The translations under genes were made by a program, and so were the position numbers. From Bacteroidota bacterium (GTDB lineage: Bacteria; Bacteroidota; Bacteroidia; B-17B0; Aurantibacillaceae), in the NCBI GenBank assembly GCA_947450025.1, contig CANFTW010000005.1:124001-188000 (forward strand): a stretch of 64,000 nt of DNA, in the 5' to 3' direction. The notes beneath the pieces are model-generated. The model ran no database searches. It worked only from the letters and a program-made list of their open reading frames with translations, and had not been told where the DNA came from. This document shows, in pieces, positions 44,603 through 55,026 of the stretch (its first letter is position 1; every line of letters begins with the position of its first letter).

Positions 44603-45352
44603 TTATTTAGTTTGAGTTAATTGTTCGCTTGTTTTACCGAAACGACGCTCACGGTTTTGAAAATTAAGTATAGCTTCAAATAAATCTTCTTTACGAAAAT
44701 CTGGCCATAATTTTTCAGTAAAATAAAATTCGGCATAAGCCAATTGCCATAACAAGAAATTACTAATTCGGTGTTCTCCGCTAGTACGGATCATTAACTC
44801 TGGATCAGGAATGTTTTTAGTACACAAATATTTTTCAATATGTTTTTCAGAAATATCTTCAATATTAAGTGTTCCGTTTTTATTATCAGCAACGATATGT
44901 TTAACAGCATCTATTAATTCCCATTTAGAAGAATAACTTAAGGCTAATACCAATGTTAAACCTGTATTTTTAGAAGTTAAGTCTATTGATTCATTTAATT
45001 CTAGCAAACATGCTGGAGGTAAACTATTTAAATTGCCAATCGCTTGTAGACGAACATTTTTTTTATTTAATTGTGGGGTTTCTGCACTAATTGTTGACAC
45101 TAATAATTCCATTAAGGCATCCACTTCCTCTTTTGGACGATTCCAATTTTCTGTACTAAAAGCGTAAAGTGTTATAAACTTTACATTTATCTCACCTGCA
45201 GCCTCTACAACGTCTCGAACAGAGTTCACACCTTCATAATGACCATAAATACGATTTTCGCCTTGCTGTTTTGCCCAACGACCATTTCCATCCATAATGA
45301 TAGCAATATGTTGTGGAACGTTATTTAAATCTATATTATTTTTTAGGCTCAT
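44603..45352 (-). CDS. uppS: Isoprenyl transferase (undecaprenyl diphosphate synthase)
   Basis: A 249-residue cis-prenyltransferase with HIAIIMDGNGRWA holding the catalytic Asp, STENWNRP, and the C-terminal RTSGEHRISNFLLWQLAYAE. It makes the C55 lipid carrier for peptidoglycan and surface glycans. I start at the ATG at 45350-45352; a GTG at 45367 would add five residues. The gene abuts bamA (stop at 44603, bamA ATG at 44602). Confidence 0.95.
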   Translation of the reverse strand: MSLKNNIDLNNVPQHIAIIMDGNGRWAKQQGENRIYGHYEGVNSVRDVVEAAGEINVKFITLYAFSTENWNRPKEEVDALMELLVSTISAETPQLNKKNVRLQAIGNLNSLPPACLLELNESIDLTSKNTGLTLVLALSYSSKWELIDAVKHIVADNKNGTLNIEDISEKHIEKYLCTKNIPDPELMIRTSGEHRISNFLLWQLAYAEFYFTEKLWPDFRKEDLFEAILNFQNRERRFGKTSEQLTQTK

Positions 45353-45449
45353 TCTTATAAGAACCACGAATTTACACTTTTACATGAAATAGCGCAAATA
45401 TTAGGTGTTTTTAGTCTTAAAAGGTGTTAAATATAAAATCAGTAAAAAC

Positions 45450-45482
45450 AAAAAACGCTAAGTAATATACTTAGCGTTTTTT
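45450..45482 (-). terminator. Intrinsic terminator of rimP-nusA-infB
   Basis: Arms of 15 bp (45468-45482 and 45450-45464) around a 3-nt loop, followed on the minus strand by a U-rich tract. It lies 19 bp past the infB stop. Confidence 0.88.
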
Positions 45483-45500
45483 CAATCATTAAAAGTTGAA

Positions 45501-48365
45501 TTATAGCTTTGCTTTAATTTCAACCATGTCATATCCTTCAATAATATCGTCAACTTTAATATCATTAAAGCCATCAATATTTAAACCACATTCATAATTA
45601 GCTGTTACCTCTTTTACATCATCTTTGAAACGTTTTAATGAACCTAAAGAACCAGTGTGAATAACAATACCATCACGAATAACACGCACCTTAGTATTAC
45701 GCATTACTTTTCCATCTAATACATATGCTCCTGCAATTGTACCAACTTTAGTAATATTAAATACTTCACGAACAACAATGTTACAAACGATTTTTTCTTC
45801 AAATTCTGGCGCTAACATTCCTTCCATGGCTGCTTTAACCTCATTAATTGCATCGTAAATAATTGAATATAAACGGATATCAATTTCTTCAGTTTCAGCT
45901 AATTTACGAGCTGTAACCGATGGACGAACTTGGAAACCAACAATAATAGCATTTGATGCGCTTGCTAACATAACATCTGTTTCGCTGATAGCACCAACTG
46001 ATTTATGTATAATATTCACTTGAATTTTCTCAGTAGATAATTTCAATAATGAATCAGATAAAGCTTCAATAGAACCATCCACATCACCTTTCACAATAAC
46101 ATTTAATTCTTTGAAATCACCAATTGCTAAACGACGACCAATCTCATCCAAGGTAATATGTTTTTGAGTACGAATACCTTGTTCGCGCTGTAATTGTAAA
46201 CGTTTGTTTGCTAATTCACGCGCTTCACGTTCATCGCTCATGACGTTAAATTTATCACCTGCCGTAGGTGCACCATTTAAACCTAATAATTGAACAGGCA
46301 TTGATGGACCAGCCTCCTTCACATTTAACCCGAGTTCATTTGTCATCGCTTTTACTCTTCCACTATAACAACCTGCTACAACGATATCTCCCACTCTCAT
46401 TGTTCCTTTTTGAACAATAATATCAACTACATGACCACGACCTTTATCTAATTTTGCCTCAATTACTGAACCAGAAGCCTTTGCTTTTGGATTAGCTTTT
46501 AATTCTAAAATCTCAGCTTCTAATACAACTTTTTCTAATAATAAGTCAATGTTTTTACCCATTTTAGCAGATATCTCTTGGCATTGGACTTTACCGCCCC
46601 ACTCTTCTACTAAGATATTCATAGCTGATAAGGCTTCGCGAATTTTATCTGGATTTGCGCCTGGCTTATCAATTTTATTGATAGCAATAATCATTGGCAC
46701 ACCTGCTGCTTGAGCATGATTAATTGCTTCTTTAGTTTGAGGCATCACGCTATCATCAGCTGCCACCACAATAATAACAACATCCGTTACTTTAGCACCA
46801 CGAGCACGCATCGCCGTAAAAGCCTCGTGACCTGGAGTATCTAAAAACGTAATTGATTTACCGTTTTCCATTTTCACATTGTAACTTCCAATATGCTGAG
46901 TAATACCACCAGCTTCTCCTGCAATTACATTAGATTTTCGAATATAATCTAATAATGATGTTTTACCATGATCAACGTGACCCATGATGGTCACAATTGG
47001 TGGACGCTCTATTAAATCATTAGGATCTTCGGCTTCTTGTTCTTCAATTGCTTCTTGAACCTCAACACTAACAAATTCCGTTTTATACCCAAACTCTTCA
47101 GCAACTATGGCTAAAGTTTCAGCATCTAAACGTTGGTTAATGGATACAAACATTCCCAAACTCATACAAGTAGAAATAATTTGAGTAACAGATACATTCA
47201 TCATTTGTGCTAACTGGTTAGCTGAAACGAATTCTGTTACTTTTAATGTTTTCTTTTCTAAGTCTGACTGCTCTTGTTCATCAGCCATTTTTTCCCTCAC
47301 ATCATCACGTTTATCGCGGCGATATTTAGAAGCTTTTGATTTAGAACCCTTATTACTTAAACGTGCTAATGTTTCTTTGATTTGAGCTTGAATTTCAACA
47401 TCTGTTAAGGCTGGTCGGGCTTCACGAGCAGCAGGCTTCTTTGCACGAGGATCACCATATTTTTCTTTGGCTCTATCTTTTGCTATTTGAGCTTGTTCTG
47501 TGCCAACTTTTTTAATTTCTTCTTGGCTCAATCCACCTTTACGAATACGTTTACGCTTCTTCTTATCTGCTGCATTTGCAGCAGTATTAGAAGTATTAGA
47601 TTTTTTAGGATCCTTAGCCACAGGTAGTTCTATTTTACCCATGATTTTAGGACCTTCTAATTTTTGATAAACTGTCTCATGAAACACTTCTTTTTGTTCT
47701 TCTGCAGGAATATCAACTTCCACATCAGCCGATTCAACAATAATAGGCTTCGCTAATTCGATCGCCTCGTCCTCTTCTTTTTTCTTTTTGGCTTTAGTCG
47801 CTTTTTCAACTTTCTCCTCTGCAGCTTTTTCCTCCTCTTTTTCCTTCTTCGTTTTTTTATCTGGTTTTGTTTTTTGATTTAAGGTGCTTAAATCTAATTT
47901 ACCAAGAACTTTAGGTCCTGATAATATAGATGTTGTGTCTGTAACTTCAGCCACTTCAGGTGTAACAACAGTTTCTTTAGCCGCTTTTTCTAATTCTTCA
48001 GATTTCAATTTAGCGTCTTCAGCTTTGCGCTTTTCTTCTTCAGCTTTAGCAGTAGCTGCTGCTAAAATTTCTCTCTCTTTCTGCTCTTCAAGTTCTTTAG
48101 CTTTAATTGCTTTTGTATCTTCTACAACAATTGATTCGCGTTTTAATTTGCTAAGGTTTAACCCAACATGTTGAGCCTCTTCTTTAGCAGATTTATCCCC
48201 AGAAAACTCTTTTGACAATAAAGAATATTCTTCATCGCCAATTTTAGCATTGGGGTTATTTTCTACTGGGCGACCTTTAGCAGCTAAGAATTCCGTTATT
48301 TTACCCAAAGATAAATTGAATTCTTTAGCTACTTTACTTAATCGCATTGTTTTTGCGTCTGACAT
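45501..48365 (-). CDS. infB: Translation initiation factor IF-2
   Basis: A 954-residue GTPase. An N-terminal IF2_N helix region ([20 protein letters not shown]), a long charged Lys/Glu/Ala-rich linker to about 380, a second IF2_N-like segment ([14 protein letters not shown]), and then the G domain with [17 protein letters not shown] and NKID. Domains II-IV follow to the end. It brings initiator tRNA to the ribosome. I chose the ATG at 48363-48365; the upstream TTG at 48398 lies outside the conserved start. Confidence 0.95.
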   Translation of the reverse strand: MSDAKTMRLSKVAKEFNLSLGKITEFLAAKGRPVENNPNAKIGDEEYSLLSKEFSGDKSAKEEAQHVGLNLSKLKRESIVVEDTKAIKAKELEEQKEREILAAATAKAEEEKRKAEDAKLKSEELEKAAKETVVTPEVAEVTDTTSILSGPKVLGKLDLSTLNQKTKPDKKTKKEKEEEKAAEEKVEKATKAKKKKEEDEAIELAKPIIVESADVEVDIPAEEQKEVFHETVYQKLEGPKIMGKIELPVAKDPKKSNTSNTAANAADKKKRKRIRKGGLSQEEIKKVGTEQAQIAKDRAKEKYGDPRAKKPAAREARPALTDVEIQAQIKETLARLSNKGSKSKASKYRRDKRDDVREKMADEQEQSDLEKKTLKVTEFVSANQLAQMMNVSVTQIISTCMSLGMFVSINQRLDAETLAIVAEEFGYKTEFVSVEVQEAIEEQEAEDPNDLIERPPIVTIMGHVDHGKTSLLDYIRKSNVIAGEAGGITQHIGSYNVKMENGKSITFLDTPGHEAFTAMRARGAKVTDVVIIVVAADDSVMPQTKEAINHAQAAGVPMIIAINKIDKPGANPDKIREALSAMNILVEEWGGKVQCQEISAKMGKNIDLLLEKVVLEAEILELKANPKAKASGSVIEAKLDKGRGHVVDIIVQKGTMRVGDIVVAGCYSGRVKAMTNELGLNVKEAGPSMPVQLLGLNGAPTAGDKFNVMSDEREARELANKRLQLQREQGIRTQKHITLDEIGRRLAIGDFKELNVIVKGDVDGSIEALSDSLLKLSTEKIQVNIIHKSVGAISETDVMLASASNAIIVGFQVRPSVTARKLAETEEIDIRLYSIIYDAINEVKAAMEGMLAPEFEEKIVCNIVVREVFNITKVGTIAGAYVLDGKVMRNTKVRVIRDGIVIHTGSLGSLKRFKDDVKEVTANYECGLNIDGFNDIKVDDIIEGYDMVEIKAKL

Positions 48366-48463
48366 ATTATAATATTTCCTTGTCTTGTATGTATTCAAAT
48401 TTTACTTTTTTATTTTTTAAAAGAAAGCTAACTTTTAAACTTAACGATAAGTTAATGATTCGA

Positions 48464-49726
48464 TTAATCTTCGAATTCAGACTGAAGCACAGCTTTTACA
48501 TCTTCAATAACATCTTCAGTTAATCCAGTTCTTCTTACTAAATCAGTAACATCTAATTCTAAAACAGATTTAGCTGTATCACAACCAATCGCTTGTAAGG
48601 CATTAATGACTGATTCTTCAATTTCATCAGAGAATTCGATTAAGTCTACATCTTCTATATCAGCAGTCGCTTCATCATTATCGCGGAAGACATCAATTTC
48701 GTAGCCTGTTAATTTACCCGCTAACTTAATATTATAACCACCTTTACCAATTGCTAAAGAGATTTGGTCTGGTTTTAAAAATACCTCTGCACGCTTAGTA
48801 TCTTCATTTAACTTCACTGAAGTTACTTTTGCAGGACTTAATGCGCGTTGAATTAATAATTGTGCATTTGAAGTATAATTAATCACATCAATATTCTCGT
48901 TTTTCAATTCACGAACGATTCCATGAATACGAGAACCTTTCATACCCACACATGCTCCAACTGGATCGATACGATCATCATATGATTCAACAGCAACTTT
49001 AGCTCTTTCACCTGGTTCACGAACAATTTTCTTAATCGTAATTAAACCATCAAAAACCTCAGGAACCTCCATTTCAAATAAACGCTCTAAGAAAGTTGGT
49101 GCGGTACGAGACATAATTACAGAAGGTGTTCCGTTTTTTAATTCTACTTTATAAACAACCGCTTTAACTGAATCTCCTTTTTTGAAGAAATCAGAAGGGA
49201 TTTGTTCAGTTTTAGGTAATAATAATTCATTCCCTTCATCATCCAACAACATAATTTCTTTTTTCCAAACTTGGTAAACCTCAGCATTGATAATATCTCC
49301 AACACGCTCTTTGTATTTATTGTAAATACCGGTTTTTTCTAATTCAAGAATTTTTTGAACTAAGTTTTGACGCACTGATAATACATTACGACGACCAATC
49401 TCATCCAACTTTACTAATTCGGTTACCTCTTCTCCAATTTCAAAATCAGGTTCAATTTTATGAGCATCAGTTAAGCTAATATGTTTATTTGGATCATAAT
49501 CAAACGAATCTTCAGCAAACTCATCATCGACAATTGTTCTGTTTTTATAAATTTCGATATCTCCTTTATCAGGATTTACAATAATATCGAAGTTTTTATC
49601 GGAACCGTATTTTTTGATTAACATGGTACGAAATACATCTTCGATGATGCTCATTAACGTTGCGCGATCAATGTTTTTGTCTTCTTTAAATAACGAGAAT
49701 GATTCAATTAAATTTACACTTTCCAT
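48464..49726 (-). CDS. nusA: Transcription termination/antitermination protein NusA
   Basis: A 420-residue protein with the NusA N-terminal domain binding RNA polymerase, an S1 domain (~135-200), and two KH domains (~205-345, including GACVGMKGSRI and SLAIGKGGYNIKLA). A short helical C-terminal domain (~360-420) follows. It lies between rimP (12 bp) and infB, the usual order. NusA controls pausing and termination, which is relevant to the terminator-like hairpin in the operon's own leader. Confidence 0.95.
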   Translation of the reverse strand: MESVNLIESFSLFKEDKNIDRATLMSIIEDVFRTMLIKKYGSDKNFDIIVNPDKGDIEIYKNRTIVDDEFAEDSFDYDPNKHISLTDAHKIEPDFEIGEEVTELVKLDEIGRRNVLSVRQNLVQKILELEKTGIYNKYKERVGDIINAEVYQVWKKEIMLLDDEGNELLLPKTEQIPSDFFKKGDSVKAVVYKVELKNGTPSVIMSRTAPTFLERLFEMEVPEVFDGLITIKKIVREPGERAKVAVESYDDRIDPVGACVGMKGSRIHGIVRELKNENIDVINYTSNAQLLIQRALSPAKVTSVKLNEDTKRAEVFLKPDQISLAIGKGGYNIKLAGKLTGYEIDVFRDNDEATADIEDVDLIEFSDEIEESVINALQAIGCDTAKSVLELDVTDLVRRTGLTEDVIEDVKAVLQSEFED

Positions 49727-49738
49727 TGTTTTGTTTTT

Positions 49739-50203
49739 TTAAAATGGTAATACTGATTTTGTTTCTTTTACTTGATTATATGTTAGGGTTATATTTTCAA
49801 CAACTGTATGGTTTCCTTTGCCAACTGTTTTCTTTTCTCTTCTCGTTTCATCGATCACAAATTCATTTTCATTGGCACTTTTTAAGATTCCTTCATGCTT
49901 CGAACCCTCTTTTGTTACTACTTTTACCTTAGTGCCAATGTATTTTTTATATTGGTGTAATACTTTGAATGATTCAGTTGCTCCTGGAGAAGACACTTGT
50001 AATTCAAAATCTTCTTTTTCCCGATCTAAACTGCTTTCAATATGTCTGCTTAGAGCCACACAATCAGCAATTACAACATGATTTGGAGCATCAATATAAA
50101 CTTCTATTTTATTCCCAGTTAATACTTTTACATCAACAATAAACTTGTCGGTGCCTGCAAAATGCGCTTCAATTAAATCTAATATTGTTTGTTTTTTTAT
50201 CAT
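49739..50203 (-). CDS. rimP: Ribosome maturation factor RimP
   Basis: A 154-residue protein with the RimP N-terminal alpha/beta domain (DCVALSRHIESSLD, ELQVSSPGATE) and the C-terminal SH3-like domain from about 85. It helps 30S subunit maturation. It heads rimP-nusA-infB and has a well-matched promoter plus a 55-nt leader holding a terminator-like hairpin. Confidence 0.92.
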   Translation of the reverse strand: MIKKQTILDLIEAHFAGTDKFIVDVKVLTGNKIEVYIDAPNHVVIADCVALSRHIESSLDREKEDFELQVSSPGATESFKVLHQYKKYIGTKVKVVTKEGSKHEGILKSANENEFVIDETRREKKTVGKGNHTVVENITLTYNQVKETKSVLPF

Positions 50204-50215
50204 TTTTATAAAATA

Positions 50216-50239
50216 AAAAAGGGACTTTTCGGTCCCTTA
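50216..50239 (-). promoter_or_regulatory. Terminator-like hairpin in the rimP-nusA-infB leader (candidate attenuator)
   Basis: On the minus strand the leader forms AAGGGAC-loop-GUCCCUU (7-8 bp, 6-nt loop CGAAAA) followed at once by UUUUUUAUUUU. It stands about 13 nt before the rimP ATG and about 20 nt after the predicted transcription start. No minus-strand gene lies upstream that would need a terminator here. Confidence 0.6.
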
Positions 50240-50265
50240 TTTTTCTATCATCTTATTTTCGGTCA

Positions 50266-50297
50266 CAAATGTAAACATAAATTAGTTAAAAAACAAA
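50266..50297 (-). promoter_or_regulatory. Promoter of rimP-nusA-infB
   Basis: On the minus strand, TTTG (50297-50294), a 20-bp spacer, and TACATTTG (50273-50266) match the Bacteroidota consensus TTTG-N19-21-TAnnTTTG exactly. Transcription would start near 50258, giving a leader of about 55 nt. Confidence 0.75.
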
Positions 50298-50431
50298 TAA
50301 ATTTTATACAACTAGTTATAAAATAAAGTTTTAAATTAGCAGAAGAGCCCCCAAAACATCATGTTTAACCGTTTTTTACTTCCTGTATTTCATTTTTTCG
50401 TCAAGGAATAAAAGACACAATATTTAAAATC

Positions 50432-50728
50432 ATGGAAACTTTTAAAAAATCTTCAAAGGGTGGTACTTTATTCTCAATTCTCTTCATGCTTTATTCTATA
50501 GCTGGACAAGCACAAGCAAACGGCAAATTCCTAAACGAAAAGCCTAAAGATCTGATTATTAGTGCCTATATTGTAGGAGGTGTGATGCTGGTTGGCATTT
50601 TAACTTTTGCTATTGCTAAAATTGCAGCAAAATACTCGAAAGAGGAGGATGGAAATGAGAGAAAAATAAGCCGAACATTATCCCACCGTCATCGCCATCA
50701 CAATAGAGTGATAAAAAAGAGCAGCTAA
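50432..50728 (+). CDS. Small membrane protein with His/Arg-rich tail, unknown function
   Basis: I do not recognise this 98-residue protein. It has a first hydrophobic stretch (~12-30) ending AGQAQA that may be a signal peptide, a second, clear membrane helix (~42-64), and a basic tail with SHRHRHHNRVIKKSS. If the first segment is cut, the tail would be cytoplasmic; if not, the protein is a two-helix hairpin. The gene lies alone between the divergent rimP promoter and acpP. The His cluster could bind metal or nucleic acid, but that is a guess. Confidence 0.6.
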   Translation: METFKKSSKGGTLFSILFMLYSIAGQAQANGKFLNEKPKDLIISAYIVGGVMLVGILTFAIAKIAAKYSKEEDGNERKISRTLSHRHRHHNRVIKKSS

Positions 50729-50841
50729 AAAATTGGTAAAATTCCATTTTTTTGGCCTTATTTTAAGTTTATATATTATTAAAAAAAATCGTTTTTTAAT
50801 TAAATGTTTGATAAACAGTTAATTACTTACGGTCTTTTTTT

Positions 50842-50871
50842 TTTGATATTTGTTTCATAGCATTATCTTTG
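50842..50871 (+). promoter_or_regulatory. Promoter of acpP-fabF-rnc
   Basis: TTTG (50842-50845), an 18-bp spacer, and TATCTTTG (50864-50871) match the Bacteroidota promoter form. Transcription would start near 50878, about 19 nt before the acpP ATG. Confidence 0.7.
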
Positions 50872-50896
50872 TCACGAATTTTAAAACCAAAACACA

Positions 50897-51136
50897 ATGT
50901 CAGACATTTCATCAAAAGTAAAATCTATTATCGTAGATAAATTAGGTGTAGAAGAAAAAGAAGTAACTCCAACAGCAAGTTTCACAAATGACTTAGGAGC
51001 TGATTCTTTAGATACAGTAGAATTAATTATGGAATTCGAAAAAGAATTCAATATTGCTATTCCAGACGATCAAGCAGAAAAAATTGCAACTGTAGGAGAT
51101 GCTATCTCTTATATTGAAGCTAATGCTAAAAACTAA
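50897..51136 (+). CDS. acpP: Acyl carrier protein
   Basis: A 79-residue acidic four-helix protein with [15 protein letters not shown], in which Ser37 accepts phosphopantetheine. It carries the growing chain in fatty acid synthesis. fabF follows by 27 bp, as in most Bacteroidota. Confidence 0.97.
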   Translation: MSDISSKVKSIIVDKLGVEEKEVTPTASFTNDLGADSLDTVELIMEFEKEFNIAIPDDQAEKIATVGDAISYIEANAKN

Positions 51137-51163
51137 GAACTAACTTTTTTAAAATCATTCTTT

Positions 51164-52417
51164 ATGCAATTTAAGCGCGTAGTAGTTACGGGACTTGGGG
51201 CTGTTACACCTTTGGGCAGTAATGTTAACGATTATTGGACAAATTTAATTAATGGCGTAAGTGGTGCCGGACCTATTACACGTTTTGATGCATCAAAATT
51301 TAAAACCAAATTCGCTTGCGAAGTAAAAGGATTTAAAGTAGAGGATTATTTTGATAGAAAAGAAGCTCAACGTTTAGATGCTTTCTCTCATTATGGTATT
51401 GCAGCTTCTGTTCAAGCAGTAGCCGATGCAGGAATAGATAAAGCAGGTATTGATAAAAATGAAATTGGTGTTATTTGGGGATCAGGTATTGGTGGTTTAG
51501 ACACTTTCCAAACTGAAACTTTCAACTTTGCTAAAGGTGATGGTAATCCCCGCTTTAACCCGTTCTTTATTCCAAAAATGATTGCTGATATCTGTTCAGG
51601 ACATATATCAATGCGTTTTGGATTTAGAGGTCCTAACTTCACAACCGTATCGGCTTGTGCGTCTTCAACTTCTGCTTTAATTGATGCTTTTACTTATATT
51701 AAATTAGGTAAGGCTAATGCTATTGTTGCTGGAGGCTCAGAAGCAGCTATTAACGAAAGTGGTATTGGTGGATTTAATGCTTGCCAGGCCATGAGTACTA
51801 GAAATGAAAGTCCTGAAACAGCTTCTCGCCCTTACGATGTAAATCGTGACGGTTTTGTCTTAGGCGAAGGTGGCGTTGCTTTAATATTAGAAGAATTGGA
51901 TCACGCCCTTGCAAGAGGCGCAAAAATTTATGCAGAAATTATTGGTGGTGGCATGAGTGCAGATGCTCATCATATTACAGCGCCTCATCCAGAAGGTTTG
52001 GGCGCAACTTTAGTTATGCAACGTGCACTAAAAGACGCTGGAATTGGTCCTGAGGTAGTTGACTATATTAACACTCATGGGACAAGTACACCACTTGGTG
52101 ATTTAGCTGAATTAAAAGCAATTACGACAGTATTTGGTGAACAAGCATTTAAAATGAATATTAGTTCTACGAAATCAATGACTGGGCATTTGCTTGGTGC
52201 AGCTGGCGCTATTGAAGCAATGGCAACTGTATTAGCTGTTCAAAACGATATTGTACCTCCTACAATCAACAACGTAAACCCTGATCCAGAATTAGATGCT
52301 AGATTAAACCTAACATTTAATAAAGCTCAAAAACGCACTATTAATTATGCGATTAGTAATACGTTTGGTTTTGGTGGTCATAATGCAGCAGTTGTTGTAA
52401 AAAAATACATAGCTTAA
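51164..52417 (+). CDS. fabF: 3-oxoacyl-[acyl-carrier-protein] synthase II FabF
   Basis: A 417-residue thiolase-fold condensing enzyme with the nucleophile Cys165 in VSACASST, and catalytic His residues in NTHGTSTPLGD and TGHLLGAAGA. It elongates acyl-ACP with malonyl-ACP. Its stop is 9 bp before the TTG start of rnc, and acpP is directly upstream. Confidence 0.97.
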   Translation: MQFKRVVVTGLGAVTPLGSNVNDYWTNLINGVSGAGPITRFDASKFKTKFACEVKGFKVEDYFDRKEAQRLDAFSHYGIAASVQAVADAGIDKAGIDKNEIGVIWGSGIGGLDTFQTETFNFAKGDGNPRFNPFFIPKMIADICSGHISMRFGFRGPNFTTVSACASSTSALIDAFTYIKLGKANAIVAGGSEAAINESGIGGFNACQAMSTRNESPETASRPYDVNRDGFVLGEGGVALILEELDHALARGAKIYAEIIGGGMSADAHHITAPHPEGLGATLVMQRALKDAGIGPEVVDYINTHGTSTPLGDLAELKAITTVFGEQAFKMNISSTKSMTGHLLGAAGAIEAMATVLAVQNDIVPPTINNVNPDPELDARLNLTFNKAQKRTINYAISNTFGFGGHNAAVVVKKYIA

Positions 52418-52426
52418 TATTCTGCT

Positions 52427-53158
52427 TTGATAAAAATTTTATCAGCATTAACACCACTCTCCAAACAAGACAAAGAGTTTAAACAAAAACTTAAAAATAT
52501 TTTAGGATTTAGTCCTATTAATGTCGCTTTATATAAACAAGCTTTTAGGCACAGTTCTTCATCCAAAGAAATTACAGAGCACTTACAAAGTAATGAACGT
52601 TTAGAGTTCCTGGGAGACGCTATTTTAGGAGCCGTTATTGCTGAATATCTATTTAAATTATTTCCAAAAAAAGACGAAGGCTTTTTAACCCAAATGCGAA
52701 GCCGTATTGTAAATGGTCAAAATTTATTTATACTTGCCAAAAAATTTGGCTTTGACGTATTATTAAATTCTCGATTAACCAAAAAAGAAAAAGTAAGTTC
52801 TAGTGCTTATGGTGATGCGTTTGAAGCCTTTATTGGCGCTGTTTTTATGGATAAAGGTTTTGATGTTACTAAAAAATTTATTTTAAATCGAATTGTAAAA
52901 ACTCATTTAGATCTTAATGAATTGCTGGAAAATGATACGGATTACAAATCTCAATTTCAGATATTAATGCAGCGTCAAAAAAAGCAATTTGAATATGCTA
53001 TTTTAAAGGAAGATTACCAGGGAAAAGAAAAAACCTATACGATTCAATTATCTATTGATGGATTTGAACAAGGTACTTTTGAACATAAATCGAAAAAAGT
53101 CGCCGAGCAAAAAGTAGCACAACTGGTCTTAGAAAAACTTACCAATAAGCTCGAATGA
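52427..53158 (+). CDS. rnc: Ribonuclease III
   Basis: A 243-residue RNase III with the signature NERLEFLGDAILGAV and the second acidic motif DAFEAFIGAVFMDKG, then a C-terminal double-stranded RNA-binding domain (~170-240). It processes rRNA precursors and other duplex RNA. The start is a TTG at 52427, 9 bp after fabF; no ATG in frame precedes the catalytic domain, the next Met being inside it. The acpP-fabF-rnc order is conserved widely. Confidence 0.93.
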   Translation: MIKILSALTPLSKQDKEFKQKLKNILGFSPINVALYKQAFRHSSSSKEITEHLQSNERLEFLGDAILGAVIAEYLFKLFPKKDEGFLTQMRSRIVNGQNLFILAKKFGFDVLLNSRLTKKEKVSSSAYGDAFEAFIGAVFMDKGFDVTKKFILNRIVKTHLDLNELLENDTDYKSQFQILMQRQKKQFEYAILKEDYQGKEKTYTIQLSIDGFEQGTFEHKSKKVAEQKVAQLVLEKLTNKLE

Positions 53159-53169
53159 GCATTCAAAAA

Positions 53170-53195
53170 AAAGCCCTTTCAATTGAAAGGGCTTT
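53170..53195. terminator. Bidirectional terminator between rnc and ettA
   Basis: A perfect 26-bp palindrome (13-bp arms centred on AATT) with a GGGC core and an A run on the left side, between convergent genes. It serves ettA on the minus strand best. Confidence 0.85.
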
Positions 53196-53199
53196 AAAA

Positions 53200-54888
53200 T
53201 TAAATAGCTAGTTTTTTATAACGAGGACGTTTTGGTTCTACATTACCTAAACGTTTTTTGCGATTTTCTTCATATTCACTATATCCCCCTTCAAACCAGT
53301 AAACCGAACTATCACCTTCAAAAGCTAAGATATGTGTACATACACGATCTAAAAACCATCTATCGTGACTAATAATTACGGCGCAACCTGCAAAATTCTC
53401 CAAACCTTCTTCTAGTGCACGCAATGTATTAACATCTAAATCATTGGTAGGCTCATCTAATAACAAGACGTTACCTTCATTTTTTAAAGCCATTGCTAAA
53501 TGCAAACGATTACGCTCTCCACCCGATAATACAGATACTTTTTTTCCTTGATCGCTTCCGCCAAAATTAAAACGAGAAATGTAAGCCCTAGCATTCATAG
53601 GTTTACCACCTAAAGTAATATTATCTAAACCACCACTTAATACATCGTATACCGTTTTATTAGGATCTAACTCTTTATGATTTTGATCGACGTAAGAAAT
53701 TTTCACAGTTGGCCCTACTTTAAATTCACCTGAGTTAGGGCTTTCTTCACCCATAATCATACGGAACAATGTTGTTTTACCAGCACCGTTTGGCCCAATA
53801 ATTCCAACGATTCCAGCAGGTGGTAATTTAAAATTTAAATGTTCATATAATAATCTATCTCCAAATCCTTTTGCAACTTCTGTTGCTTCAATAACTTCGT
53901 TACCTAAACGCGGACCATTAGGAATGAAGATTTCTAATTTCTCTTCTTTATCCTTAATGTCTTCGTTCATCATTTTATCGTAGTTATTCAAACGGGCTTT
54001 TTGTTTCACTCCACGTCCTTTTACCCCTTGACGAACCCAGTCTAACTCACGCGCCAATGTTTTTTGACGTTTAGATTCCGTTTTCTCTTCTTGTTTTAAA
54101 CGATTACCTTTTTGCTCTAACCAAGATGAATAGTTTCCTTTCCAAGGAATCCCTTCTCCACGATCTAACTCTAAAATCCAACCAGCTACGTTATCTAGGA
54201 AATAACGATCATGGGTTACCGCAATAACAGTTCCTTTGTATTGTTGTAAATGTTGCTCTAACCAATCAACCGATTCAGCATCTAAGTGGTTGGTAGGCTC
54301 ATCTAATAATAAAATATCTGGTTCTTGTAATAACAAACGGCATAACGCCACACGACGACGCTCACCACCTGATAATATTTTAATTGGCGTATCGCTTTCT
54401 GCACAGCGTAATGCATCCATGGCGCGCTCTAAACGAGAATCTAAATTCCATAAATCATGTTGATCAATTAAATCTTGTAATTGCGCTTGACGATTAATTA
54501 ACTTATCCATTTTATCTGGATCGTTTAATATTTCTTCGTCCATGAATTTATTGTTTACCTCTTCAAATTCATTTAAAATATCTACATGTTTTTGGGCACC
54601 TTCACGAACCACTTCAATAACAGTTTTATTTTCATCTAAGTTTGGTTCTTGTTCTAATAAGCCAATGCTATATCCTGGTGATTGGTGAATTTCTCCCAAG
54701 TAATCTTTATCAATACCCGCCATAATACGTAATAATGATGATTTACCAGAACCATTTAAACCTAAAACACCAATTTTAGCTCCATAATAAAAAGAGATAT
54801 AGATGTCTTTTAATACTTGTTTTTGCGGTGGATGTATCTTTGATACATTTACCATACTGTAAATAATTTGTCTTCCTACTTCTGACAT
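53200..54888 (-). CDS. ettA: Energy-dependent translational throttle protein EttA
   Basis: A 562-residue ABC-F protein with two ATPase domains: Walker A GLNGSGKSS and GPNGAGKTT, signatures LSGGERRRVAL and LSGGERNRLHLA, and Walker B LLLDEPTNHLD and LLLDEPTNDLD. The EttA arm lies in the first domain, and a ~75-residue linker with many Lys and Glu residues joins the two. No membrane part. EttA binds the ribosomal E site and couples translation to ATP level. It is a single gene. Confidence 0.95.
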   Translation of the reverse strand: MSEVGRQIIYSMVNVSKIHPPQKQVLKDIYISFYYGAKIGVLGLNGSGKSSLLRIMAGIDKDYLGEIHQSPGYSIGLLEQEPNLDENKTVIEVVREGAQKHVDILNEFEEVNNKFMDEEILNDPDKMDKLINRQAQLQDLIDQHDLWNLDSRLERAMDALRCAESDTPIKILSGGERRRVALCRLLLQEPDILLLDEPTNHLDAESVDWLEQHLQQYKGTVIAVTHDRYFLDNVAGWILELDRGEGIPWKGNYSSWLEQKGNRLKQEEKTESKRQKTLARELDWVRQGVKGRGVKQKARLNNYDKMMNEDIKDKEEKLEIFIPNGPRLGNEVIEATEVAKGFGDRLLYEHLNFKLPPAGIVGIIGPNGAGKTTLFRMIMGEESPNSGEFKVGPTVKISYVDQNHKELDPNKTVYDVLSGGLDNITLGGKPMNARAYISRFNFGGSDQGKKVSVLSGGERNRLHLAMALKNEGNVLLLDEPTNDLDVNTLRALEEGLENFAGCAVIISHDRWFLDRVCTHILAFEGDSSVYWFEGGYSEYEENRKKRLGNVEPKRPRYKKLAI

Positions 54889-55026
54889 AATAAAAAATTT
54901 GAGGTTATAAAGTTAGTAGAAAAACCCAATCAATTAAGGGAAAAAACAAAAAAGGCATAAAATATTACAGCTTTTGCATAAGCGGTTTTCCACTTTTATG
55001 AAATATGACTGCTGAAAATTGAAGTA

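Noticed and set aside
47884-48174. Plus-strand open frame of 96 codons
   Set aside because: It is the antisense of the Lys/Glu/Ala-rich linker of IF-2, which gives a Ser/Leu-rich shadow frame.
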